The notes under the pieces: model-generated
Databases searched by the model: none
What the model saw: the letters and a program-made list of their open reading frames with translations, nothing else
Told to the model about the DNA's origin: nothing
Shown here: positions 28,663-37,576 of the stretch, piece by piece
How the letters are laid out: the number at the start of each line of letters is the position of its first letter
Numbering within the stretch: the first letter of the stretch is position 1
Made by a program: the position numbers and the translations under genes
NCBI GenBank assembly: GCA_902796005.1
Contig: CADBNF010000026.1
Location: forward strand, 1 to 54,442
Source: an uncultured Lachnospiraceae bacterium
GTDB lineage: Bacteria > Bacillota > Clostridia > Lachnospirales > Lachnospiraceae
Direction: 5' to 3'
DNA length: 54,442 bases

Positions 28663-30201
28663 ATGGAAGAAAAAATAGTATTGGGCATTGATATCGGTAC
28701 GACAGCCGTGAAGGTGATTCTTATATCTTCCGAGGGCAGAATCGTTGCGGAATCCAATCAGGCGCATGATCTGATTTCCCTGCATCCGGGCTGGGCGGAG
28801 GAGGATGCCCGCAGGTGGTGGACCAACACGCTGGCCGGCATCCGGGATATCGATTCCCGCTGTCCGGAGCTGATGAAGAAGGTCTGCTGCATCGGCGTAA
28901 GCGGGATGGTTCCCGCTATCGTCATGCTGGATGGAGAGGGTGAGCCTGTGCGTTACTCCATACAGCAGAATGACGCCCGGGCAACGGATCAGATAGACCG
29001 GCTGAAGGAAGAAATCAATCAGGAGGAGCTGTATGCTTTAACCGGCGGGGTGACAAACCAGCAGCATATCCTGCCCAGAATGCTCTGGGTAAAGGAAAAC
29101 GAGCCGGAGGTCTGGGAAAAAGTGCAGACCGTCTGCGGCTCCTATGATTATATTGCATATAAGCTTTCCGGCGTGAAAACGCTGGAAATCAACTGGGCGG
29201 TGGAGAGCGGCGCCTTCGACATCCGGAAAAGATGCTGGCTTTCCGGCCAGCTGGAGAAATACGGCGTACCGGAAACCCTGTTTCCGCCGGTGAACGATTC
29301 CATGAAAATCATCGGATGTACGCTGCCTGATTTCGAAGAGGAAACGGGCCTGGCGGGCGGAATCCCACTTATCGCGGGAAGCGCTGATCATGTGGCATCC
29401 ACCCTGGCAGCGGGTATTATAGACGAGGGCGACCTGCTGATTAAGTTCGGCGGAGCAGGAGATATCCTCTACTGCACCGAAACCCTCAAAACCAGCGACC
29501 GGCTGTTTATCGATTATTCCGATGTGCCGGGCAAGTATCTGATTAACGGCTGTATGGCGGCCTCCGGTTCTCTGGTGAAATGGTTTACTAAGGACATCTG
29601 CAAATCCGATGACCCGGATGTTTTAAGAAAGATGGACGACGAGGCGGCACAGCTTCCCCCTGCAGCGGACGGTTGTATCGTACTTCCCTATTTTCTTGGG
29701 GAGAAAACACCGATTATGGACCCGAACGCCCGGGGAATTCTCTACGGACTGACACTTTCCCACACGCCGGCCCATATCTTCCGGGCCATTCTGGAAGCGG
29801 TTATTTACGGCTTCCGGCATCATGTGGAGGTCATCTCAGAGCTGGGATTTTCGCCAAAACAGATTATTGCCACCAACGGCGGTGCAAAGAGCCGCTTCTG
29901 GTGCCAGATAGCGGCGGATGTGCTGAACCGGGAGATTACCGCCTATCCTGCCCATCCGGGTTCTGCTTTGGGTGTGGCTTTTCTGGCGGCGAAGGCTGCC
30001 GGCGTATTTGAGAACTGGAGCGATATCCGGCTGTTCCTGACAGAATACCGGACATTTACACCGAATCCGGAAGCAGTGCGGGTTTACGATAAGGCTTACC
30101 GGATCTATCGGGAACTTTATCAGGCCCTGAAACCCATCAATACCGAACTGACAAAGCTCTACGAACAACCTACAGGAGGTTCTGACTATGCTTGCGAATG
30201 A
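28663..30201 (+). CDS. FGGY-family carbohydrate kinase (xylulokinase-like)
   Basis: The 512-residue product begins with the actin-fold phosphate loop GIDIGTTAVKVILI and has the sugar-site block SIQQNDARATDQI, then IAGSADHVAS and the late ATP-site ATNGGAKSRFWCQIAADVL. Length and motifs fit xylulokinase and L-ribulokinase relatives. It phosphorylates a sugar or polyol, identity unknown. It starts 12 bases after the DeoR gene, and its last 14 bases overlap the dehydrogenase gene, whose ACAGGAGG ribosome site lies inside it. Confidence 0.92.
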   Translation: MEEKIVLGIDIGTTAVKVILISSEGRIVAESNQAHDLISLHPGWAEEDARRWWTNTLAGIRDIDSRCPELMKKVCCIGVSGMVPAIVMLDGEGEPVRYSIQQNDARATDQIDRLKEEINQEELYALTGGVTNQQHILPRMLWVKENEPEVWEKVQTVCGSYDYIAYKLSGVKTLEINWAVESGAFDIRKRCWLSGQLEKYGVPETLFPPVNDSMKIIGCTLPDFEEETGLAGGIPLIAGSADHVASTLAAGIIDEGDLLIKFGGAGDILYCTETLKTSDRLFIDYSDVPGKYLINGCMAASGSLVKWFTKDICKSDDPDVLRKMDDEAAQLPPAADGCIVLPYFLGEKTPIMDPNARGILYGLTLSHTPAHIFRAILEAVIYGFRHHVEVISELGFSPKQIIATNGGAKSRFWCQIAADVLNREITAYPAHPGSALGVAFLAAKAAGVFENWSDIRLFLTEYRTFTPNPEAVRVYDKAYRIYRELYQALKPINTELTKLYEQPTGGSDYACE

Positions 30202-30967
30202 AAATCAGGTGGCGCTGGTCACCGGAGCGGGAACCGGAATCGGCCGGGCCATCGCGGAGAAATTCGCCGCGCTTGGCGCGTCTGTGGTGGTTACGGACAT
30301 GAATATACAGGCGGCGGAAGAGACCGTAAAACTTCTGACCAATCCTGCCGGAAATGCGAGGCATCAGGCACTGGCCATGGATGTGACAGACAAAGCTTCC
30401 ATCGCAGCTGTTATGGAAAAGGTGAAAAAAGATTACGGTCATCTGGATATTCTGGACAACAATGCCGGCGTTTCCAGCATGGCTCATATTGCGGATATTA
30501 CCGAAGAAGACTGGGATTTCAACTTTAACGTAAATGCAAAGGGCGTATTTCTGGTTACCCAGGCAGCGCTGCCCCTGATGAAGGAAAAGGGCGGACGGAT
30601 CGTAAATACCTGCTCCATGGCTGCGGTAAAGCCGGATCCTACGCTGGCCCATTATACCGCATCCAAATTTGCGGTGCTGGGCTTTACCAAGGCCTGCGCT
30701 CTGGAGTTTGCACAGTATAAAATCAACGTAAACTGTGTTTGTCCCGGGTATGTCAAAACGAGTATGCAGGACAGGGAGAAGGTCTGGGAGGCCGAAATGC
30801 GGGGGCTTACCCCGGAGCAGGTTATCGAGGGCTATATCGCCAATACGCCGCTTGGAAGACTCTGCTATCCCGAGGACGTGGCGGATGTCTGCGGCTTCCT
30901 GGTTTCGCCGGAGGCAAAATTCCTCACCGGTGAGGCTGTAAATGTGGCCGGCGGCGCGCAGATTTGA
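30188..30967 (+). CDS. short-chain dehydrogenase/reductase (NAD(P)-dependent)
   Basis: The 259-residue product has the SDR cofactor motif VTGAGTGIGRAIAEKF, the NNAGVSSM block, the catalytic Ser (NTCSMAAVKP) and YxxxK (HYTASKFAV), and the C-terminal LTGEAVNVAGG. Classical SDRs of this size oxidise polyols or reduce keto sugars. In a kinase-DeoR locus it probably converts a polyol to a ketose or the reverse. Overlap with the kinase gene suggests coupled translation. Confidence 0.93.
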   Translation: MLANENQVALVTGAGTGIGRAIAEKFAALGASVVVTDMNIQAAEETVKLLTNPAGNARHQALAMDVTDKASIAAVMEKVKKDYGHLDILDNNAGVSSMAHIADITEEDWDFNFNVNAKGVFLVTQAALPLMKEKGGRIVNTCSMAAVKPDPTLAHYTASKFAVLGFTKACALEFAQYKINVNCVCPGYVKTSMQDREKVWEAEMRGLTPEQVIEGYIANTPLGRLCYPEDVADVCGFLVSPEAKFLTGEAVNVAGGAQI

Positions 30968-30998
30968 TTCAGACGAACAGAAGAACGGAGGAAAGAAG

Positions 30999-31802
30999 AT
31001 GAGCTGGTTAAAAGAGGTTATCGGAACGGAAAAGGCAATCATTGCCATGTGCCACCTGGATCCGCTGCCCGGCGACCCGAACTATGACGGAAGCGGCATG
31101 GAAAAGGTAATAGAGAACGCCAGAAAAGACCTTCTTGCGCTGCAGAACGGCGGCGTGGATGCGGTAATGTTTTCCAATGAATTCAGTCTTCCCTATCTGA
31201 CGGATGTGGAAACTGTCACTGTGGCCTGCATGGCCAGAATCATCGGTGAGCTGATGCCGGATATCCGGATTCCCTACGGCGTAAATGTGCTCTGGGATGC
31301 GGAAAAATCCCTGGATCTGGCCGCGGCTACCGGCGCAAAATTTGTCCGGGAGATTTTCACCGGCGTTTATGCCAGCGATTTCGGCCTGTGGAATACCAAT
31401 GTGGGCAAAACCATTCGTCACCGTAAGAGAGTGGATGCGGGGAATGTTAAAGTACTGTTCAATATCCTGCCGGAAGCGGCAAAATACCTTGCGGACAGGG
31501 ATATTGAAAGCGTGGCGAAATCCACCGTATTCAACAATCGTCCTGATGCCTTATGCGTATCCGGCCTGACAGCCGGTACGATGACGGATACCTCTCTTTT
31601 AAAGCGCGTGAAGGATACCGTACCGGATACGGTCGTATTGGCCAATACCGGCGTTCGTCTGGAAAATGTGGAGGCGCAGCTGTCCATCGCCGACGGCGCT
31701 GTGATTGGTACCACCTTCAAGAAGGACGGTATTTTCGAAAATCATGTGGATGAAGCCAGGGTTGCAGCCTTCATGGCCAAGGTCAGGGAAATCCGGGGAT
31801 AA
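30999..31802 (+). CDS. BtpA/SgcQ-family TIM-barrel protein
   Basis: The 267-residue product resembles the BtpA family (E. coli SgcQ, cyanobacterial BtpA): MCHLDPLPGDPNYDG near the N-terminus, LQNGGVDAVMFSNEFSLPY, FVREIFTGVYASDFGLW and the C-terminal VLANTGVRLENVEAQLSIADGAVIGTTFKKDG. The fold is a TIM barrel of unknown activity. The E. coli sgcQ gene also lies with a DeoR regulator and sugar genes, which supports a role in sugar breakdown. The ATG at 30999 follows GGAGG by seven bases; the longer upstream frame overlaps the SDR gene and is rejected. Confidence 0.85.
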   Translation: MSWLKEVIGTEKAIIAMCHLDPLPGDPNYDGSGMEKVIENARKDLLALQNGGVDAVMFSNEFSLPYLTDVETVTVACMARIIGELMPDIRIPYGVNVLWDAEKSLDLAAATGAKFVREIFTGVYASDFGLWNTNVGKTIRHRKRVDAGNVKVLFNILPEAAKYLADRDIESVAKSTVFNNRPDALCVSGLTAGTMTDTSLLKRVKDTVPDTVVLANTGVRLENVEAQLSIADGAVIGTTFKKDGIFENHVDEARVAAFMAKVREIRG

Positions 31803-31844
31803 CGCGACGAGAAATAATAAGAAAGAAAATACTCTGAACAGGAA

Positions 31845-31888
31845 AAGGCACCGTGCAGCTGCACGGTGCTTTTTTGAAACCGCAAAAA
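31845..31888 (+). terminator. terminator of the carbohydrate locus; copy 2 of the repeated hairpin
   Basis: A perfect 22-base palindrome at 31848-31869 (GCACCGTGCAG and complement) is followed by TTTTTT. It matches the terminator at 22811 in stem, T-run and the AAACCGCAAAA tail. Confidence 0.93.
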
Positions 31889-32061
31889 TAATTTGCGTAA
31901 ATACACTATAAACAGAAAATATTAATGTTACTGTTAAGTATTAGACTATATTTATATTAAATTTTATTTGATATTTGCAGAGGATTTATCTTAATTAATA
32001 GTTATCAAAAGAATTAGCTCATAAAAACTTGTTATATGTTTACAAACACGACTATGGTTTT

Positions 32062-32090
32062 TTCAAAACTGCGGTGCTACGCTTTATTAT
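32062..32090 (+). promoter_or_regulatory. promoter of the symporter gene
   Basis: TTCAAA at 32062-32067 and TATTAT at 32085-32090 are 17 bases apart. The symporter gene starts about 60 bases downstream after AAAGGAAG. Confidence 0.65.
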
Positions 32091-32152
32091 AGTTATCCGT
32101 TGAACGACAGGATTGGCAAAATAGTACAATACCAAAAAGAAAGGAAGAAGAA

Positions 32153-33568
32153 ATGAATACGGAAGTTAAGAAACTGATGAATCCGGGCAGGACGAAAGTG
32201 CTGTATATCATCGCCAAGTTCTGCTTCACTATTCTTACCTGTATGGAAACCTATTATATTGCTTCCTACACTACAGATAAGGCGCTTATTCCGGTTGTAC
32301 TGGTCTTTATTCCCCTGACCATACCCACCATTGTGGATTTTCTGCAGTCTTTTGTTAACGGAATAATCATAGAGAAAATGCCCCATCCTCTGGGTAAATA
32401 CACCTTCTGGATGGCGATAGGCCCGATTGTCGCTGCCATAGCCTACTCCATCGTTTTCATCCGGTGGGATAACGACAAGGTCTGCGCAATCGTCATGTGC
32501 GTCATGATTATCATTGCCCACTTCTTCTGGAATATCGCGGAGATTACCCATACCTCCGTTCCCTCCATCATGACGGACGATGTCAAAGAACGTTCCACCC
32601 TTTCCATGCTGCAGTCCGCCGGTTCCAGCGTGGCCACCTTTGTATTCGGTCTGGTTGCCCTGCCCATCATCAATGCGGTTAATGCAAAAACCGGGACCGA
32701 AACCAGAGGTTACTTCGCCATGACGGTCCTCTGCGGCGTACTCTATGTCATCGGCTATATCCTTCTGGCGATCAACATCCGCGGAATGGAGAAGAGAGAG
32801 GAAGAACTGGTGGCTGCCGCATCGGCAAAAAAAGCCGCTGCTGCCCATAATGAAAAGGCTGGCAAGCTTTCCGGCAAGGATATGCTGAAATCCTTCTTTG
32901 GCAACGGCCCCCTTGTTGCCCTGACCCTCATGCAGCTGTTCACCTGGCTGTGCGGTTTCGTGCCTATGGGCTTTACCTATTATTTCTTTAACTGTTCACT
33001 GGGGGCTATCGGCATGATGTCCGTGTTTGTCTCCGGCCGATCGCTGGCAGGCATGTTCGCCATGTTCCTGTTCCCTGTATATCAGAAGATATTCAAGGGA
33101 AACAAAAAAGCAATGCTGCTTACCTGTAATATCATCTCCATTGCCTGGTATTTCATCTTCTTTGCCATAAGGTGCAATGTAACGATTTACATTGTTGTAT
33201 CCATTATCGTCCGGCTGGTTGCTTCGCCCGGCGCCATGAATACACTGGCATTGTATGCGGATGCCGCAACCTACGCCCAGTGGAAGACAGGGGCGGATTC
33301 GCGGGCCTTTGTTATGTCAACCTATACCATCCCGCTGAAGCTGGCACTTCTTATTCGCGGCGTCCTTACCTCCGCCATTCTGGTTGCCCTCAACTACAAT
33401 CCGGCACTGGAACCCTCCACCTATAAGGAGCCCTTCTTCTTTGTCTATGTTCTGCTGTCGGGCATTTTCTCCCTGGCCGCATGGCTCATCCTGCTGTTCG
33501 GCTATCATCTGAAGGAGGAACGAGTCACCGAGATGGCGATGGAGATCCAGCAGCGATCTCAGGGATAA
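32153..33568 (+). CDS. MFS transporter, GPH (glycoside-pentoside-hexuronide) cation symporter type
   Basis: The 471-residue product has about twelve membrane helices. The split between halves lies near residue 215-240, in a charged Ala/Lys-rich loop (AASAKKAAAAHNEKAGK). Motifs of the MelB/GPH group are seen, including PSIMTDDVKERSTL in the first half and ALYADAATYAQWKTGADSRAFV in the second. These proteins take up sugars, sugar acids or other polar compounds with Na+ or H+. The gene faces the glycyl radical operon end to end and may import its substrate, though the two are not co-transcribed. Confidence 0.88.
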   Translation: MNTEVKKLMNPGRTKVLYIIAKFCFTILTCMETYYIASYTTDKALIPVVLVFIPLTIPTIVDFLQSFVNGIIIEKMPHPLGKYTFWMAIGPIVAAIAYSIVFIRWDNDKVCAIVMCVMIIIAHFFWNIAEITHTSVPSIMTDDVKERSTLSMLQSAGSSVATFVFGLVALPIINAVNAKTGTETRGYFAMTVLCGVLYVIGYILLAINIRGMEKREEELVAAASAKKAAAAHNEKAGKLSGKDMLKSFFGNGPLVALTLMQLFTWLCGFVPMGFTYYFFNCSLGAIGMMSVFVSGRSLAGMFAMFLFPVYQKIFKGNKKAMLLTCNIISIAWYFIFFAIRCNVTIYIVVSIIVRLVASPGAMNTLALYADAATYAQWKTGADSRAFVMSTYTIPLKLALLIRGVLTSAILVALNYNPALEPSTYKEPFFFVYVLLSGIFSLAAWLILLFGYHLKEERVTEMAMEIQQRSQG

Positions 33569-33632
33569 AGAGAACAGACGGACAGGTTGTCTTTTCACAC
33601 AGGAAAATCCTGGCACTGACGGATACTAAAAG

Positions 33633-33675
33633 GAACGGTGAATGCGCAGAAGCGTATTCACCGTTCTTCTTTTTT
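33633..33675 (+). terminator. terminator after the symporter gene
   Basis: GAACGGTGAAT starting at 33633 pairs with ATTCACCGTTC ending near 33666, with a bulge and a CGC-AGAA-GCG tip. TTCTTCTTTTTT follows. The convergent glycyl radical gene ends 20 bases further on. Confidence 0.9.
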
Positions 33676-33695
33676 ATAAACGAATAATGTCGGCC

Positions 33696-36098
33696 TCACA
33701 CACTCTCATAGGTGGTCCGGTTGATGATTTCCTCCTGCATCATGGGTGTAAGGGTGGTGAAGTAGGCGGAATAGCCGGCAACCCGCACCGTCAGGTCCCG
33801 GTATTTGTCCGGGGCTTTCTGCGCTTCTTCAAGGGTATCCCGGCTGACCACGTTGAACTGGATGTGCTTGCCGCCGTTGGTCAGGTAGGTTTTGATGATG
33901 ACGGCCAGTTTCTTAAGGTCCTCCTCCGTCTTCAGGGCCGAAGGGTGGAATTTCATGTTCATCAGCATGGCCTGGTAAGCATCCTGGTCAATCTTCATGG
34001 CAGAGGAGAAGACGGCCAGCGGCCCTACATGGTCCCTGCCCTGGGCGGGAGAGGTGGCTGCGTCCGCCAGTATTTCTCCGGCGAAGCGCCCGTCCGGCGT
34101 GGCGCCGACGGACTTGCCGCCGGGCTGGTGGGCGGTGATGGAGATGGCGTTGGGCACGCATTTGTCTCCGCAGGCACTGTCGCAGGCGGAGAAATATTCC
34201 GCGTACATTTTATAGACCTCCGCGGCCATCTGGTCAGGCTCATCCTCATTGTTGCCGTATTTCGGCGCCGCGGCAAAATCCTTACGCATCTCTTCATAGC
34301 CTTCCCAGTTGGCGTCGATGGCTGTCATCAGCTCCTCCATGGTATACTTTTTCTCGTCATACACCAGCTTTTTCACCGCGGTCAGAGAATCGGAAACGTT
34401 GATAACGCCCACGGCGGAGCAGACGGTCAGGGCATCAAAGGGATGGTGGTGCACGGAAAGGCATTCCTTTCCTTCCTCCAGGCAGCCGGGGGTCATGATG
34501 GACCGCAGGAAATCCGGCGTCTGGTCCCGGGTGGAAATAATGCAGCCGTACCAGAATTTCGCCATCATTTCCACCAGATACTTCAGCTGGCGGTAGAAGG
34601 CGGCCTTATATTCCTCAAAGGTGGCAAAGGAGGCGGGCTCCCCGGTTTGGATGCCCACGTTTTCCTTCAGCCAGGGGCAGTAGCCGTTGTGCTGGAAAAT
34701 ATCGTAGGCCAGGGCCACGATAAACATGGCCGCCACCTGGCCTCTGGTTACACCGGCGATATACCCGTCCACGCAGCCCGCCATGGAGTAGTTGCGGGCG
34801 TCTTCGACGGGAAGGCCTCTTCTTAAGAAGAAATTGATGTAGGATTTGTCGCCGACAAAGGCGGGCATGCCCAGGCCGGACTGCACAACCCTCAGAGCTT
34901 CCACGATGGTTTCAATCGGGGTGTTTTCCGCTACCCGTAGGGTTATGGTGTGATGCGGGGTGGGAACCTCCAGGGCTGCGGTGAATTCCAGATAGGTCAG
35001 GTCATTGACCGCGCAGTTTCCGTCCCTGTCCACGCCGCCCAAAGTCCAGTTGTGCCACTTGGCCATGCCGGCGTTTTTCTCCCGGAGGATTTTCCCGGAC
35101 ACCCGGTTCAGCTGGAAATCCTTAAGCCGGAGGATTTCCAGAAGCTCCAGCACCTGGTCTTTCGTGATTTTCCCGCTTTCGATATCCTTTTTGTAATAGG
35201 GATACATATACTGGTCAAAACGGCCGGCGGCAGCGGTGGAGGAGGGGTTCATCATCAGGAAGAGGAACCAGAAGCACTGTAAAGCCTCCCGGAAGCTTTC
35301 CGCGGGGTATTCGGGCACCCGGCGGCAGATGGCGGCCATTTCGGCAAGCTCCGCAGCACGGATTTGGTCGGCTTCCTTTTCCGCTTCCGACTGCGCCAGG
35401 TCCGCGTAGCGGTTGGCGTAGGTGATGAGGGCCTCCAGCACGGTGATGCAGGCCTGCCAGAAATATTTCTTCCGGACACAGTCCTCGTCAAAATAATTGA
35501 AATTCTTCAGATGGTCCTTGCATTCATTGATAATGTCACGGCAGCCCCGGTGCAGGATCTTTTCGTAATCCGCCACAAAAAGCCCCATGGGGTTTAAGCC
35601 CATGCCGGACTGGGCGCGGCCGCCGCCGGAGGCGTTTTCCTTCGTCTTCCAGGGAGGAAGAACCAGGCCGGATTTCATGAACTGCCACATTTCCGGGTCG
35701 TCCCCCAGAAATTTTCCCTGCAGCGTGTTGGCGTTGACGAAAAGATCGCCTTTTTTTACCTTTTCCATAAAGGCGTAGAGCTCTTCCTCTTCCCCCGGCT
35801 CGATGGTGTAGCCCTCTTCCTTCAGGGAATCCACCTCATCCTTTGTCCAGATACCCATCTCGTAATCCATCTCGATGCCGAAGGCCTTGGAGGCGCCGAC
35901 GCCGCAGATCAGGTCGTCGGGCTCGATGGCAATCGGGCATTTCGTAAGAATGGCTTCGTGGACGGCTGCGCGCACCTTGTAGGGATGTTCGCCCTTCATG
36001 GCCTCCATCACCGGGAAGGAAACCCGCATTCTGTCTATGCATAAGGGATAGGTGGTGGTGCGCCACCGTTCCCGCATTCTTCGGATTCTGTCTGTCAT
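33696..36098 (-). CDS. glycyl radical enzyme of the pyruvate formate-lyase family, function unknown
   Basis: The 800-residue product has a PFL-type N-terminal domain and ends in the glycyl radical domain with RVAGYSAYF, placing the radical at Gly775. The thiyl cysteine lies at Cys442 in SMAGCVDGY. Most dehydratase, lyase and decarboxylase relatives have Glu two residues after this Cys; here it is Asp444. Other family blocks are SGGGRAQSGMG, the ATPDGRFAGE loop and GGKHIQFNVV. The single Cys excludes true pyruvate formate-lyase, which has Cys-Cys. A radical SAM activating enzyme should be needed, but none lies nearby. It follows the FAD oxidoreductase by 31 bases, so both probably act on related compounds. 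Decarboxylase, C-N, C-O or C-S lyase action cannot be decided here. Confidence 0.9.
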   Translation of the reverse strand: MTDRIRRMRERWRTTTYPLCIDRMRVSFPVMEAMKGEHPYKVRAAVHEAILTKCPIAIEPDDLICGVGASKAFGIEMDYEMGIWTKDEVDSLKEEGYTIEPGEEEELYAFMEKVKKGDLFVNANTLQGKFLGDDPEMWQFMKSGLVLPPWKTKENASGGGRAQSGMGLNPMGLFVADYEKILHRGCRDIINECKDHLKNFNYFDEDCVRKKYFWQACITVLEALITYANRYADLAQSEAEKEADQIRAAELAEMAAICRRVPEYPAESFREALQCFWFLFLMMNPSSTAAAGRFDQYMYPYYKKDIESGKITKDQVLELLEILRLKDFQLNRVSGKILREKNAGMAKWHNWTLGGVDRDGNCAVNDLTYLEFTAALEVPTPHHTITLRVAENTPIETIVEALRVVQSGLGMPAFVGDKSYINFFLRRGLPVEDARNYSMAGCVDGYIAGVTRGQVAAMFIVALAYDIFQHNGYCPWLKENVGIQTGEPASFATFEEYKAAFYRQLKYLVEMMAKFWYGCIISTRDQTPDFLRSIMTPGCLEEGKECLSVHHHPFDALTVCSAVGVINVSDSLTAVKKLVYDEKKYTMEELMTAIDANWEGYEEMRKDFAAAPKYGNNEDEPDQMAAEVYKMYAEYFSACDSACGDKCVPNAISITAHQPGGKSVGATPDGRFAGEILADAATSPAQGRDHVGPLAVFSSAMKIDQDAYQAMLMNMKFHPSALKTEEDLKKLAVIIKTYLTNGGKHIQFNVVSRDTLEEAQKAPDKYRDLTVRVAGYSAYFTTLTPMMQEEIINRTTYESV

Positions 36099-36129
36099 GG
36101 CTGTTCCTCCTTTTTATACGTAGGTCTGC

Positions 36130-37455
36130 TTAATGTCCGGTTTCGTCATAGGAGAGGGAATCGATCTTGATTCCAAGGCCGCCGGAGGCTTTGGCGTTCT
36201 TGTGGTAATCATTGAAATTGATTTCCTTCTCCTTCATTTCCTTCGTACAGTGCAGGATGTTGCCGTTGGCCAGGAGAATTTCCTGCAGCTTTTTAATGTC
36301 CACGTGGTCCACGTTGCCGTCTCCCTTGACCGCCAGGGCGGCAGCGGTTCCCGCCGCTTCACCGGTTAAGGCGCACTGGGGAATGCTGCGCATGATTTCC
36401 CAGCCCCTGCCCCCTGCGGATACCATCCGGCCGGCTGCCAGGACGTTGGTCACGGCGGTGGAATACAGCCCCTCATAGGGGAATTCGTACACCGGCGCCG
36501 GATTGTCCATGCAGTGGGCCACACAGCCGATGGAGGAGTCCACGTAGGCATAGGCGTCGGTGCAGTTCAGCTCCTTTTTGCCGATGATCCGCCGGGTCAT
36601 CCGGGTCTGGATCTGGGTGGGGTAGGTCAGGAAGCTGTACCCCTCCCTCCGGTGCTCCTTCAGGTAATCCAGCATCAGCTTCCGGCTTAAACGGATGTAG
36701 GCGTTGCGGCCGGCGGCATCCGTTCCGTCAAATTTCGGAATCACCGCGTGGGAGTTGTCCACGTCCGGACGAAGGCCGAACCAGCGTAAAGGCACCGCGG
36801 CAACAAGGCCGCCGGCGGCGTAGGCTTTGTCAAATTCCGCCGCGTCGATTTCATGGGTCCAGGAGGAGCAGATGTTTTCCGGGTCGGTTTCCGTGGGCAC
36901 CCCCGCCCGGTATAAAAGATCCGAATCCCCGGAGGCATCGATGAACACCTTTGCAAGATAAGCGCTCCTGCCGGATTTGTTTTCCACCAGGACACCCTTT
37001 ATGGTATTTCCTTCCATAATCGGCGCGGCAAAGGCGGTGTCGAACATGACGTCGATGCCCTCGTCCTGCACCAGCTCGTCAAAGGCCAGCACCGCGGCGG
37101 GGATATTGAAGGTGGTCTGGTATCTGCCGGTGGGATTCTCCACCCGGGCCGGACCGTCCTTCCAGCAGTCGGGAAGGGTGTTGTAGCCGTATTTGATGGT
37201 GGTGTGCAGAAGCTCCTGGGTCAGGCCGCCGAAGAGCCGGTTGCCGGCGCCGTCATCCAGGGGGAAATAGACGCAGACCAGGCCGTTGGTGGCCAGTCCG
37301 CCCAGGCAGACGCTTTTTTCTATCAGGGTAACCGCCGCGCCGCAGCGCCTCGCGGCCACCGCCGCGGCAATACCGGCGATACCGCCGCCGATGACAATCA
37401 CATCCGTTTCCTTCATGACCGGGATTTCCCGGGCTTCCTCAACAATCCTGCGCAA
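36130..37455 (-). CDS. FAD-dependent oxidoreductase (FAD_oxidored family)
   Basis: The product is about 441 residues if translation begins at the TTG at 37455, nine bases after AGGAGG on the minus strand; an internal ATG (MKETDV) further in lacks a site. It has the dinucleotide fold TDVIVIGGGIAGIAAAVAARR, the block CLGGLATNGLV, FIDASGDSDLLYRAG and the C-terminal VLAAGRMVSAGGRGWEIMRS, typical of the FAD_oxidored group related to fumarate reductase and FAD-linked dehydrogenases. It may oxidise or reduce the substrate or product of the glycyl radical enzyme. It lies 121 bases after the UroD-like gene, beyond a hairpin. Confidence 0.85.
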   Translation of the reverse strand: MRRIVEEAREIPVMKETDVIVIGGGIAGIAAAVAARRCGAAVTLIEKSVCLGGLATNGLVCVYFPLDDGAGNRLFGGLTQELLHTTIKYGYNTLPDCWKDGPARVENPTGRYQTTFNIPAAVLAFDELVQDEGIDVMFDTAFAAPIMEGNTIKGVLVENKSGRSAYLAKVFIDASGDSDLLYRAGVPTETDPENICSSWTHEIDAAEFDKAYAAGGLVAAVPLRWFGLRPDVDNSHAVIPKFDGTDAAGRNAYIRLSRKLMLDYLKEHRREGYSFLTYPTQIQTRMTRRIIGKKELNCTDAYAYVDSSIGCVAHCMDNPAPVYEFPYEGLYSTAVTNVLAAGRMVSAGGRGWEIMRSIPQCALTGEAAGTAAALAVKGDGNVDHVDIKKLQEILLANGNILHCTKEMKEKEINFNDYHKNAKASGGLGIKIDSLSYDETGH

Positions 37456-37529
37456 AGTAACCGCCCTCCTTATTGTACAGTAATAAAGGCTGCTTAAAAC
37501 CCGCAGCGGCAAACCGTTTTTCACATGGA

Positions 37530-37564
37530 AAACCGGCAGGAAACCTGTCTGTTCCTGCCGGTTT
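37530..37564 (-). terminator. terminator-like hairpin between the UroD-like and FAD genes
   Basis: A 13-bp perfect stem (AAACCGGCAGGAA with its complement) has a 9-base loop and continues into TTTTCC on the minus strand. It could reduce read-through to the two downstream genes, setting a lower level for them. No good separate promoter was found ahead of the FAD gene. Confidence 0.7.
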
Positions 37565-37576
37565 CATCATACCACG

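Larger units (their letters stand above)
31803..32152. other. AT-rich intergenic region
   Basis: After the terminator, about 31880-32060 is markedly AT-rich compared with the GC-rich genes on both sides and contains no open frame with a ribosome site. It ends in the promoter at 32062-32090. Nothing else was recognised in it. Confidence 0.7.

Noticed and set aside
27400..28785. 461-codon minus-strand open frame
   Set aside because: It crosses the binding-protein end, an intergenic hairpin and the DeoR gene; no motif or start signal supports it.
33642..34826. 394-codon plus-strand open frame
   Set aside because: It is antisense to the glycyl radical gene and begins inside a terminator.
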